64,000 bases of DNA from Planctomycetota bacterium (GTDB lineage: Bacteria; Planctomycetota; UBA1135; GCA-002686595). The DNA lies in NCBI GenBank assembly GCA_021413885.1, contig JAIOPM010000057.1, positions 124,001 to 188,000 on the forward strand, read 5' to 3'. A program made the position numbers and the translations under genes. This document shows positions 41,014 through 49,018 of the stretch, piece after piece. The stretch's first letter is position 1, and each line of letters opens with the position of its first letter. A model generated the notes under the pieces. That model was not told the DNA's origin and ran no database searches. It saw only the letters and a list, made by a program, of their open reading frames with translations.

Positions 41014-44000
41014 GGAAAGCGGGGCGCGAGCTTCTCGCGCAACGCGGCGAGCCACGCGTCGCGCTCTTGACCGACGGCGGGGAGACGTCCGAGGTCGCGG
41101 CCGGCGAGCTTCGAGAGCTCGCGCCGCGCGCGTTCCGCGAGGTGCGCTTCGGGCCGCGCCGCGAGCGCGCACAGGAAATCGAGCGACGCCTTCGAACCGC
41201 CGTTGACGAACGCGTCGGCCGGCGGCGCGGAGACGTGCGCGAGCTCGCCGCCTTGGCGCAACCACGCGCTCGGATCGTCATGCACGACGGTGTCCCACCA
41301 GTCCCACCACTTGCCGGCGGCGTCGGTTTCGCGGCGCAGGTCGACGCACGTGAGCACGCAGAGTTCGCTCGCGACCTCGGCGTCGTGCGGCGTCTCGGTG
41401 AAGAGCGTCAAGAGGAGCGGCGCCGCTTCGGGCACGCACTGTTCGGCGAGCAGCAAGACCGCCTCGCGTCGCCCGGTGCCGGTGCTGCGCGCGGCGCGCA
41501 GCAATTCGTCGTGGGCGCTCGCTCCGAGTCGCACGAGGCCTTCGCGCGCCGGAGCGAACAACGGCGAACTCGGGCCCTTCGCCAACAGGTTGGTGAAGAG
41601 CGGCGCGGTCTGCGGATCGCCGAGCGACGCGAGCCCGCGCGCCGCGGCGACCTCGAGCGTTTCGTCGGAACCGGAGAGCGCGATCATCAGCGCGTCGAAC
41701 GCGCCTTCGCCGCCGAGTTTACCCGCGGCCTCGAGCGCGGCGGCGCGCAGCTTGCCTTCGCCGGTCCGCGCGAGCAGCAGGATGCGCGTGCGCGCGGCCT
41801 CGACCTTGTGCTCGCCGAGCGCGAGCACCGTCGCGACCTGGACCGGCGGCACCGGATCGGCGAGCAACTTCTCGAGCGCCGCCCAATCCGCGTCGTGATC
41901 GCTCTCGAGTCCTCCGCGCGCGAGTTCGTCCGCCGCGACGCCGCGCAGCAACGGTTCCTCGGAACTCGCCGCGGCGCGGAGGTTCGCGCGGCCGGACGCC
42001 GCGAGCACGCGCGCGATGTCGGCGACGCCCGACGAGCCGAGGTGCACCGCGATCGTGACCGCCAGTTCGTTCGCCAACGTCGCGTCGAGCGGCGCGTCGT
42101 CGCCGTGCAGCGAAAGCGCGGCACGTTCGGCGAGCGCGATCAGACGTTCGGCGCGCTCGTTCGCGGAATTCTCCTCGGCGAGGCGCGCGACCAGCGGCGC
42201 GAAATCGGGCGACGCGACGACCGCGGGATCGGCGTAGAGCGCTTCGAGCTCGCGCACGCCGCGGTCGCGATCGGTGAGCGCCGCGGTCGCGAGCGACGCG
42301 AACACGCAGCCTTTCAAGCGCAGCTTGCGCTCGAGTTCGGAATGCTCGGAGTCCCACCAACCGCGGTCCGCGCGCCACCAATCGAGTTGGGTCGCGAAGC
42401 GATTCTCGTCGCGGTAACGCTGCCACGCGTTGCGTTCGCGCACCGCCGACGCGGCATCCCACGCGCGTTCGAACCACGGTTCGGCGCTCGCGCCGCCGAA
42501 GCGGAAGAGCTTCTTGCGCGCGCCGACCGCGAGCTCGAACGAACGCGCGCCGCCGGAGAGCGCGCCGCGCGTGCCGGGCAAACGTTCGGCGGAGAGCAAA
42601 CCATCGCGACGCGCGAGCTCGACCAGACCTTGCGCCTCCGTCGGCGAGAGCGCGAGCACCTCCCCCGCCGCAGCGGAAGCCTCGCCGCGTTCGGCGGCGT
42701 CGGGCCCGAGCAACGTGAACGCCTCGGCGCGACCGCTGGTGCCGCGCACGGTGATGCGCAAGCTGCCGACCTCGGCGGGCAAGATGCCGAGCGCCGCGCG
42801 CGCCGCGACGAAGTCTTTGCCTTTCGCGGTCCACCAATCGAACCACGCCGGACCGTTCGAACCGAACTCCTCGCCCGAGATCAACGCGAGCCGGCGCGAC
42901 GCGACGCCGAGCAACGCGCTGAAGTCGTTGGAGAAATCCTGACCGCTGACGACGCGCAGCAAACGCACCGGCACGTCGCGATCGAGCCACGGCGTCGGCG
43001 CGCTGGAGTCGTCGCGGAAACCGATGCCGGCGAGCGCCGCGGCGCAGACGCCTGAGACGAACGGATCGCCGCGTTCGAGGCCGGCGAGCAACGACTCGAC
43101 GTGCGCTGGCCCGAGGATCGGCCGCAGCTTGGTGTCCTCGCGCTCGAGGATCGTCACCAACGCGTACGCGCCTTCGCGCAACACCCATTGGAGTTTGAAC
43201 GCGCGGCCGAGCAGCTCGGCGTCGAGCGTCTCGTCGTCGCGCATCGCGAGCGCGGTCGCGGCGCGATATGCGACTTGCGCGGAACGATCCTTCAGACGTT
43301 CGAGCAGCAGCTCGGTCGACGCCGGCCCCGGGATCGCGGCGACGAGTTCGACCGCGCGATGGCGTCCGTCGCTCTGCTCGCAACCGAGCGGATAGCGCAG
43401 GAACGGCAACAGGTCCGGCGAGAGATGAGCGGAGAGCTGCTTGTACGCCGCGGACCGCACCGCGCCTTGCGAGTGGCCCAGCAATTCGCACAGGAGCCGC
43501 GGCGACGCGCGCACCGGATCGATCTCGATCAACGCGCGCATCAACGCGGCGGAGACGTTCGGCGCGAGCTTGTTCTTGATGCGGGCGACCACCAACTCGA
43601 AGTCGCGTTCTTCGCCGCCGGCGAGCAACACGCGCGCGCCCGCGACCATCGTCGGCCCGTGATCCGACGCGAGCGCGAAACGACCGGCGGTCAGGCCTTC
43701 GCGGCCGAGCTGGCCCAAGCTCTGCGCCGCTTGGTCGACCAAGCGGTGATCGACGTCGCGCACCTTGCGCAGTTCCGCGAGCACGAAACCCGCGGCGCCG
43801 CGCGGTGCGTCCAGCGGATTCGGTTCGGCCTCGGTGCCCGGCGCGCTCGGCGTGCCGGGAGCGACCGGACTCGTGTTCGGCGGCGGAACCCGCGCGGGCG
43901 CGGAATCCGGCGGACGCGAACCGGGCGTCGGCAGGTCGAGATCCTGGGAGCCCTTCTTCTGCGCGGGCTTCGGATCGAGCGGCGTCGCGAGGTTGCCGCT

Positions 44001-44156
44001 CTTCGTCGTCGGTGCTTCGACTCCGGAAGGCGCTTCGAGCGCGGGCGGCGTCGGCTTCGTGATCGGCGGACGCGCCGGCAATTCGAGTTGGCCGTGAGCG
44101 AGCGAGCTCGCTGCGAGAGCGAACATCAAACTCGCGAACACGGATCGAAACGACAT
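41010..44156 (-). CDS. Large exported HEAT-repeat protein
   Basis: The protein has 1048 residues, with a signal peptide ending at AHG (about residue 21). A Pro-rich linker (about 25-110) is followed by HEAT-like helical repeats (for example DRSAQVAYRAATALAM and GEGAFDALMIALSGSDETLEVAAARGLASLG) over most of 120-430 and 640-1040. Between them is a beta-containing section of about 150 residues. Aromatic clusters recur: AWFDWWTAKGKDF, LDWWRADRGWWDSEHSELE and KWWDWWDTVVHDD. Such HEAT proteins act as scaffolds; the target is unknown. It is the first gene of a unit with the lytic transglycosylase and MscS. A TATCTT box lies 42 nt upstream. Confidence 0.8.
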   Translation of the reverse strand: MSFRSVFASLMFALAASSLAHGQLELPARPPITKPTPPALEAPSGVEAPTTKSGNLATPLDPKPAQKKGSQDLDLPTPGSRPPDSAPARVPPPNTSPVAPGTPSAPGTEAEPNPLDAPRGAAGFVLAELRKVRDVDHRLVDQAAQSLGQLGREGLTAGRFALASDHGPTMVAGARVLLAGGEERDFELVVARIKNKLAPNVSAALMRALIEIDPVRASPRLLCELLGHSQGAVRSAAYKQLSAHLSPDLLPFLRYPLGCEQSDGRHRAVELVAAIPGPASTELLLERLKDRSAQVAYRAATALAMRDDETLDAELLGRAFKLQWVLREGAYALVTILEREDTKLRPILGPAHVESLLAGLERGDPFVSGVCAAALAGIGFRDDSSAPTPWLDRDVPVRLLRVVSGQDFSNDFSALLGVASRRLALISGEEFGSNGPAWFDWWTAKGKDFVAARAALGILPAEVGSLRITVRGTSGRAEAFTLLGPDAAERGEASAAAGEVLALSPTEAQGLVELARRDGLLSAERLPGTRGALSGGARSFELAVGARKKLFRFGGASAEPWFERAWDAASAVRERNAWQRYRDENRFATQLDWWRADRGWWDSEHSELERKLRLKGCVFASLATAALTDRDRGVRELEALYADPAVVASPDFAPLVARLAEENSANERAERLIALAERAALSLHGDDAPLDATLANELAVTIAVHLGSSGVADIARVLAASGRANLRAAASSEEPLLRGVAADELARGGLESDHDADWAALEKLLADPVPPVQVATVLALGEHKVEAARTRILLLARTGEGKLRAAALEAAGKLGGEGAFDALMIALSGSDETLEVAAARGLASLGDPQTAPLFTNLLAKGPSSPLFAPAREGLVRLGASAHDELLRAARSTGTGRREAVLLLAEQCVPEAAPLLLTLFTETPHDAEVASELCVLTCVDLRRETDAAGKWWDWWDTVVHDDPSAWLRQGGELAHVSAPPADAFVNGGSKASLDFLCALAARPEAHLAERARRELSKLAGRDLGRLPAVGQERDAWLAALREKLAPRFP

Positions 44157-44198
44157 GACGGCAGTTTGCGGGTGGTGTCCTACCGCTGCGGGGCGAAG

Positions 44199-44204
44199 AA
44201 GATA
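44199..44204 (-). promoter_or_regulatory. Candidate -10 element TATCTT of the HEAT-SLT-MscS unit
   Basis: TATCTT on the minus strand matches TANNNT and lies 42 nt before the ATG at 44156. No obvious -35. Confidence 0.35.
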
Positions 44205-44315
44205 CCCGAAGCGTGACGTGCGCGCCGTTTCGGCGCGGCCCGAACGTCGCGAGCTCGCGCGGACGAGCGCCATCCCGTGCGCGGTCCCGTCCGCCAGCTC
44301 CAAAGGTCCGACTCG

Positions 44316-45197
44316 ATGCTCGACACGTCCGTTTCCTCGCCTCACGGCGCTCCGTTGCTCCGCATAGCGAGCCTCTGCCCCGCCGCGACCGAGATCGTCG
44401 CCGCGTTGGGAGCGACCGATCGTCTGGTCGGCGTCTCCCACGAGTGCGATTGGCCGTCGGAAGTGCGCGGTCGAGCGGTGCTCACGCGCGCGAGAACCGA
44501 CGGCTCGAGCCGCGACGTCGAGCTCGCGGCGCTCGCCGACGCGCGGCCCGACGTGATCCTGACCGACGTTGCGCGAACGATCGACGTGGGCGCGGCGCGC
44601 GTCGTCGTGCTCGCGGCGAAGAACCTCGCCGGCGTGTGGCGCTCGATCGAAGCGGTCGCCGATGCGCTCGGGATCCACGCGCACGGCGCCGCGGTCGTCG
44701 CGACGTTGCAGCGGCGCGTCGAAGCGGTCGCGTCGCGCGCTCGACGTCTGCCGCGACATCCGCGCGTGCTGACGATCGAACGGATCGAGCCGGTGACGCT
44801 CGGCGGGAATTGGATTCCGGAGCTCATCAGGCTCGCCGGCGGCGTGGCGGTCGGCGCGCAGGGCTCCGTGCTCGATCTGCGCGGACTGCAGAAGCTCTCG
44901 CCCAAGCCCGACACCGTCGTGTTCGCGCCGCGCGGGCTGACGATCGGCAACTCGTTGATGGAGATCGCGAAGTTGAAGGAGCTGATCGGCTCGGTCGACT
45001 GGCCCGCCTCCATCGACGGCGAGGTCTACCTCTGCAACGGCCGCGCGTACTTCGATCGAGCGGGCCCGCGCCTCGTCGAGTCCCTCGAGATCCTCGCGGC
45101 GTGCGTGCACCCGTTCGAGTTCCGCGACTTCGCGACGCAACACGTACTCGGTTTCCAACGCCTCGGCCTGCGTCGAGCCGCGGTCGCCGCTCGCTGA
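44316..45197 (+). CDS. Cobalamin-binding protein, BtuF-like, without signal peptide
   Basis: The protein has 293 residues. RIASLCPAATEIVAALG and LVGVSHECDWPSEV at the N-terminus and WPASIDGEVYLCNGRAYFDR near residue 230 mark the helical-backbone periplasmic-binding fold of the BtuF/FecB superfamily, in the branch annotated as cobalamin-binding protein. No signal sequence is visible, so it may act in the cytoplasm; many members of this branch share that oddity. AAAGGT lies 9 nt before the ATG at 44316, preferred over the ATG at 44277. No ABC permease or ATPase is nearby. Confidence 0.8.
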   Translation: MLDTSVSSPHGAPLLRIASLCPAATEIVAALGATDRLVGVSHECDWPSEVRGRAVLTRARTDGSSRDVELAALADARPDVILTDVARTIDVGAARVVVLAAKNLAGVWRSIEAVADALGIHAHGAAVVATLQRRVEAVASRARRLPRHPRVLTIERIEPVTLGGNWIPELIRLAGGVAVGAQGSVLDLRGLQKLSPKPDTVVFAPRGLTIGNSLMEIAKLKELIGSVDWPASIDGEVYLCNGRAYFDRAGPRLVESLEILAACVHPFEFRDFATQHVLGFQRLGLRRAAVAAR

Positions 45198-45228
45198 ACG
45201 CGCGCGTTCTTGCGACGATCGCCGCCCC

Positions 45229-46149
45229 ATGGCGGACCTCGCGCGCTCGATCGGGAACACGTCGCTCGTCGAACTCCGTCGGATCGTTCCGCCGGGCGCC
45301 GCGCGCGTGTTCGTGAAGGTCGAGTCCGCCAATCCGACCGGTTCGCACAAGGACCGCATGGCGCTCGCGATGATCGAAGCGGCCGAGGCGCGCGGCGAGT
45401 TGCGACATGGGATGACGGTGCTCGAGTGCACCGGCGGCAACACCGGTTGTTCGCTCGCGTGGGTGTGCGCGGTCAAGGGCTATCGCTTCACGGTCGTGTC
45501 GTCGGACGCGTACTCGAAGGAGAAGCTCGACACCATGCGCGCGTTCGGCGCGGAGCTCGTGATCGAGCCCGCCGTCGGCGGACGAATCACGCCCGATCTG
45601 TGGCCGCGGATGCTCGCGCGCGCCGAGGCGTTGCGCCGCGAGCCGCACGTCTTCTACACCGATCAATTCCACAACCGCGATGCGCAGACGGGCCAAGCGC
45701 GGCTCGGCGCGGAGATCGCGGACGAGCTCGCGCGCGTCGACGCCTTCTGCGCGATGGTCGGGACCGCGGGCCTCTTGATCGGCGCGGGCCGCGCGCTGCG
45801 CGAGCGCTTCCCCGCAGTGCGAATCGTCGCGCTCGAGCCGACGACTTCCGCGGTTCTCTCCGGCGGCGCGCCGGGCTCCCATCGCGTCGACGGCACCGCG
45901 TCGGGCTTCGTCCCGCCGCTGTTCGATCGCGAGGTCGCTCGCGAAGTGCGCGCGCTCGACGAAACGCTCGGCCGCGAAACCGCGCGACGACTCGCGCGCG
46001 AAGAGGGCCTGTTCGCCGGCACGTCGACCGGGATGAACGTCGCGGCGGCGCTCGAGCTCGCGCGCGAGCTCGGGCCCGACCGCGTCGTCGTCACCGTCGC
46101 GTGCGACTCCGGCCTGAAGTACCTCTCCGGCGATCTGTTCGCGCCGTGA
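45229..46149 (+). CDS. Cysteine synthase-family PLP enzyme
   Basis: The protein has 306 residues with the fold-type II PLP domain. The Schiff-base Lys41 lies in NPTGSHKDRM, and LECTGGNTGCSLAWV is the phosphate/substrate loop (usually TSGNTG). LFAGTSTGMNVAAAL is the C-terminal cofactor loop and VACDSGLKYLSG the closing motif. The family makes cysteine from O-acetyl- or O-phosphoserine and sulfide, with some members being cystathionine beta-synthases. It starts 31 bp after the cobalamin-binding gene on the same strand. The length is normal for CysK-type enzymes, with no CBS extension. Confidence 0.87.
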   Translation: MADLARSIGNTSLVELRRIVPPGAARVFVKVESANPTGSHKDRMALAMIEAAEARGELRHGMTVLECTGGNTGCSLAWVCAVKGYRFTVVSSDAYSKEKLDTMRAFGAELVIEPAVGGRITPDLWPRMLARAEALRREPHVFYTDQFHNRDAQTGQARLGAEIADELARVDAFCAMVGTAGLLIGAGRALRERFPAVRIVALEPTTSAVLSGGAPGSHRVDGTASGFVPPLFDREVAREVRALDETLGRETARRLAREEGLFAGTSTGMNVAAALELARELGPDRVVVTVACDSGLKYLSGDLFAP

Positions 46150-46156
46150 GGTCGCC

Positions 46157-46906
46157 CTACTTCTTGGGCTCCTCGACGTAGCTCTGGTGCAGATCGACCG
46201 GCACCGACTTGCGCAGCTTGAGGTTCAGGAACTCGACGAAGACCGAGAACGCCATCGCAAAGTAGATGTAGCCCTTCTCGACGTGCGCGCCCCAGCCCTC
46301 GGCGACCAACATCACGCCGATCAGGAGCAGGAACGACAGCGCGAGCATCTTCATCGTCGGGTGGCGATCGATGAAGCCGGAGATCGCGCCGGAGAAGACC
46401 ATCATCACGATCACCGCAGCGACCACCGCCGCGATCATCACGCCGACGTGTTGCGCCATGCCGACCGCGGTGATCACCGAGTCGAGCGAGAACACGATGT
46501 CGAGGATCGCGATCTGCACCAGGATCGAAGCGAACGACGCCGCCTTCGCGCCTTTGCCGCCGTGCGCGCCCGCGCCCTCGAGCTTGTCGTGGATCTCGAA
46601 CGTCGCCTTGCCGAGCAGGAACAGACCGCCGATCAAAAGGATGAGGTCACGCCCGCTGATCGAATGTCCCCACGGCTGGAAGAGCGGATTCTTGAGCTGC
46701 ATCACCCAGCTCAACGAGAGCAGCAACCCGATCCGCGTCAGCATCGCGAGGCCGAGACCGATCTTGCGGGCCTTGTCGCGCTGCTCCGTCGGCAACTTCC
46801 CGACCAGGATCGAGATGAAGACGATGTTGTCGATGCCGAGGACGATCTCGAGCGCGGTCAAGGTGACCAGCGCGATGAGATTCTCGGAGGTGAAGATGCC
46901 TTCCAC
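46157..46906 (-). CDS. TerC-family integral membrane protein
   Basis: The protein has 249 residues and about seven membrane helices. ALEIVLGIDNIVFISILVG and DIVFSLDSVITAVGMAQH are the two repeated acidic motifs of TerC proteins, which place Asp/Asn in the membrane for metal (Mn2+) export. AFSVFVEFLNLKLRK near the C-terminus is the third family hallmark. Likely a manganese exporter or a metal-loading factor for exported enzymes (family knowledge). It is convergent with the cysteine synthase gene, 7 bp apart. Confidence 0.9.
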   Translation of the reverse strand: MEGIFTSENLIALVTLTALEIVLGIDNIVFISILVGKLPTEQRDKARKIGLGLAMLTRIGLLLSLSWVMQLKNPLFQPWGHSISGRDLILLIGGLFLLGKATFEIHDKLEGAGAHGGKGAKAASFASILVQIAILDIVFSLDSVITAVGMAQHVGVMIAAVVAAVIVMMVFSGAISGFIDRHPTMKMLALSFLLLIGVMLVAEGWGAHVEKGYIYFAMAFSVFVEFLNLKLRKSVPVDLHQSYVEEPKK

Positions 46907-46930
46907 GGGGATGCCTGGGGTTCGAGGGGC

Positions 46931-49018
46931 TCAGATGGAACCGGCGAGAGGACCGTCGCGCAAGTACGCGATGCGGACTTCCTCGCGGGTCGACACGACT
47001 TCGCGGGCGAACAGGAGTTCTTCGAGGTCGTCCGCGAACGTCGCGAGGCCTTCGTGGTTCTCACCGGCTTGACGCAGGCCGGTCAAGTCGCCCATGCCGC
47101 GCGACGCGAGGTCGGCCTCGGCGATGGCGAAGCCGTCGTGCTCGCGCTCGAGCCGCCGAAAGCGCTCGGCCGCGATCGTCTTGCCGAGCAGGAAGAAGCA
47201 ACTATCGCGGGCTCCGCGTCCGACGCGGCCACGGAGTTGGTGGAGTTGCGCGAGGCCGAGACGCTCGGCTTCCTCGACGACCATCGCGGTCGCCGTCGGA
47301 ACGTCGACGCCGACTTCGATCACCGTCGTTGCGACGAGCAAGCGGCTCGCGCCGGAACGAAAACGCTCGAGGCGGCGCGAGCGTTCGTCGCGCTCGAGGC
47401 GGCCGTGGACGAGCTCGACGCCGAACCGCGCGAACTCGGAGCGCGTGAAGAGCTCGTGGCGTTTCTCCGCGCCGCGCGCGTCGTCCGCGCCGCCGGCGTC
47501 GATGCGCGGCACGACCCAGTACGCGCGTTCGCCGGCGTCGAGGCGTTCGAGCAGCAGCTTCTTCAACTCCGCGCGCTCGCTCGGTTGGATCCAACGCGTC
47601 GTCGTCCGTCCGCGGCCCGCCGGTTTCTCGCGCAGCGTGCTGACCTCGAGGTCGCCGTAGAGCGCGAGGGCGAGCGTGCGCGGAATCGGCGTCGCGGTCA
47701 GCAGCAGGACGTGCGTGCCGCGCCCTTTCGCCGCGAGGCGCGCGCGTTGTTCGACGCCGAAGCGATGTTGCTCGTCGATCACCGCGAGCGCGAGGTCCTG
47801 GAACTCGACCGACTCCGCGAGCAAAGCGTGCGTGCCGAAGACGACCCGCGCGGCGCCGTCGCGCAGACGCTCGGCCTCGCGGCGCCGTTCGCGCGGCGCG
47901 AGAGATCCGACCAACAGCGCGGTCTCGACGCCGGCGCGCGCGAAGAACTCGGCGAGGCTCGCGCGATGTTGTTCGGCGAGGATCTCGGTCGGCGCGAGCA
48001 AGGCGGCTTGCGCGCCGGCGCGCGCCGCGAGCGCGCACGCGAACGCCGCGACCAACGTCTTGCCGGAGCCGACGTCGCCTTGAAGGAGTCGTCGCATCGG
48101 CGTCGCGCGCGCGAGATCGTTGCGCAGCGTCTCGCACGCGCGCCGTTGGTCGCCGGTCGGCGTGTGGCCGAGCGCGTCGAGCAACGCGACGACCGTCGCG
48201 TCGTCGACGTCGAGCGCACGGGCCTCGCGCTCGCGGCCCGCGCGCGAACGCGTGACCAAACGCGCTTGCAGCTCGAGCAACGGCTCCAGCGCCGCGCGTC
48301 TCCGCGCACGTTCGAATTCCTCGAGGCTCTTTGGCGCGTGCAACAGTCGCACGGCTTCAGCGAGCGTCGGTAGCCCGCGCGATGCGAGAGCGCGCGCGTC
48401 GAGCGCCTCGACGCAGCGCTCGCTCCAGAGTTCCGCCGCGCGACGACACAGTTCGCCGACGAAGCCCGCGGCGAGGCCGTCGGCGCTCGGGTACGTCGCG
48501 ACCAATTCGCCTTCGCGCGGGAACGGACGTTCGCTCGAAGCGAGACGCTCGGCGACCAGCACCGGCCCCTTCGAATCGACGACCTTGCCGTGGATCTCGA
48601 CGTCCTCGCCCTTCGCGAAACGCTCGCGCAACCAACTCTGGTTGAAGAACAGCACGTCGATCGAGCCCGTCTCGTCGCCGACGGTGACGCGCACCAGCGA
48701 ACGCGCGCCGAAACGCGAGAAGCGCGAGCGCTCGACGCGTCCGGCGATGACGACGCGCGCTCCGAGCGACGCGCGCGCAACGACCGCGGTCGTGCGTCCG
48801 GGCCAGACTTCGAGGCGCCGCGGCAATAGCAAACAGAGATCGCGCAGCGAGCGCACGCCGAGCGCCTCGAGCCGTTTCACGCGCGCGGGTCCGACGCCCG
48901 AGAGATCGGTCAACGCGCCGTCGTCACGCGGGGCGGACGAACTCCGCTCGGGCGCGGTCTTCCGCTCCGGTGCCGCGCTTCGCCCGGGGGACACGCTTCG
49001 CTTCCGGCGCGTCTTCAC
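46931..49018 (-). CDS. recG: ATP-dependent DNA helicase RecG
   Basis: The protein has 695 residues, close to the 693 of E. coli. The N-terminal wedge/OB domain contains VVIAGRVERSRFSRFGARSL and LFFNQSWLRERF. Helicase motifs: I GDVGSGKT (about 310), Ia LAPTEILAEQH, II IDEQHRFG, III LLTATPIPRTLAL, V VATTVIEVGVDVP and VI LHQLRGRVGRG, followed by the TRG-like C-terminus. It remodels stalled replication forks and branched DNA. The GTG start at 49018 overlaps the upstream lipoprotein stop (GTGA); the first 40 residues are Arg/Ser-rich and poorly conserved. Confidence 0.95.
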   Translation of the reverse strand: MKTRRKRSVSPGRSAAPERKTAPERSSSAPRDDGALTDLSGVGPARVKRLEALGVRSLRDLCLLLPRRLEVWPGRTTAVVARASLGARVVIAGRVERSRFSRFGARSLVRVTVGDETGSIDVLFFNQSWLRERFAKGEDVEIHGKVVDSKGPVLVAERLASSERPFPREGELVATYPSADGLAAGFVGELCRRAAELWSERCVEALDARALASRGLPTLAEAVRLLHAPKSLEEFERARRRAALEPLLELQARLVTRSRAGREREARALDVDDATVVALLDALGHTPTGDQRRACETLRNDLARATPMRRLLQGDVGSGKTLVAAFACALAARAGAQAALLAPTEILAEQHRASLAEFFARAGVETALLVGSLAPRERRREAERLRDGAARVVFGTHALLAESVEFQDLALAVIDEQHRFGVEQRARLAAKGRGTHVLLLTATPIPRTLALALYGDLEVSTLREKPAGRGRTTTRWIQPSERAELKKLLLERLDAGERAYWVVPRIDAGGADDARGAEKRHELFTRSEFARFGVELVHGRLERDERSRRLERFRSGASRLLVATTVIEVGVDVPTATAMVVEEAERLGLAQLHQLRGRVGRGARDSCFFLLGKTIAAERFRRLEREHDGFAIAEADLASRGMGDLTGLRQAGENHEGLATFADDLEELLFAREVVSTREEVRIAYLRDGPLAGSI

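Noticed and set aside
46148-46174. Interrupted stem (GAGG/CCTC and GCCC/GGGC) at the cysteine synthase-TerC junction
   Set aside because: Two 4-bp helices with an internal loop lying largely within the TerC coding end; too weak to call.
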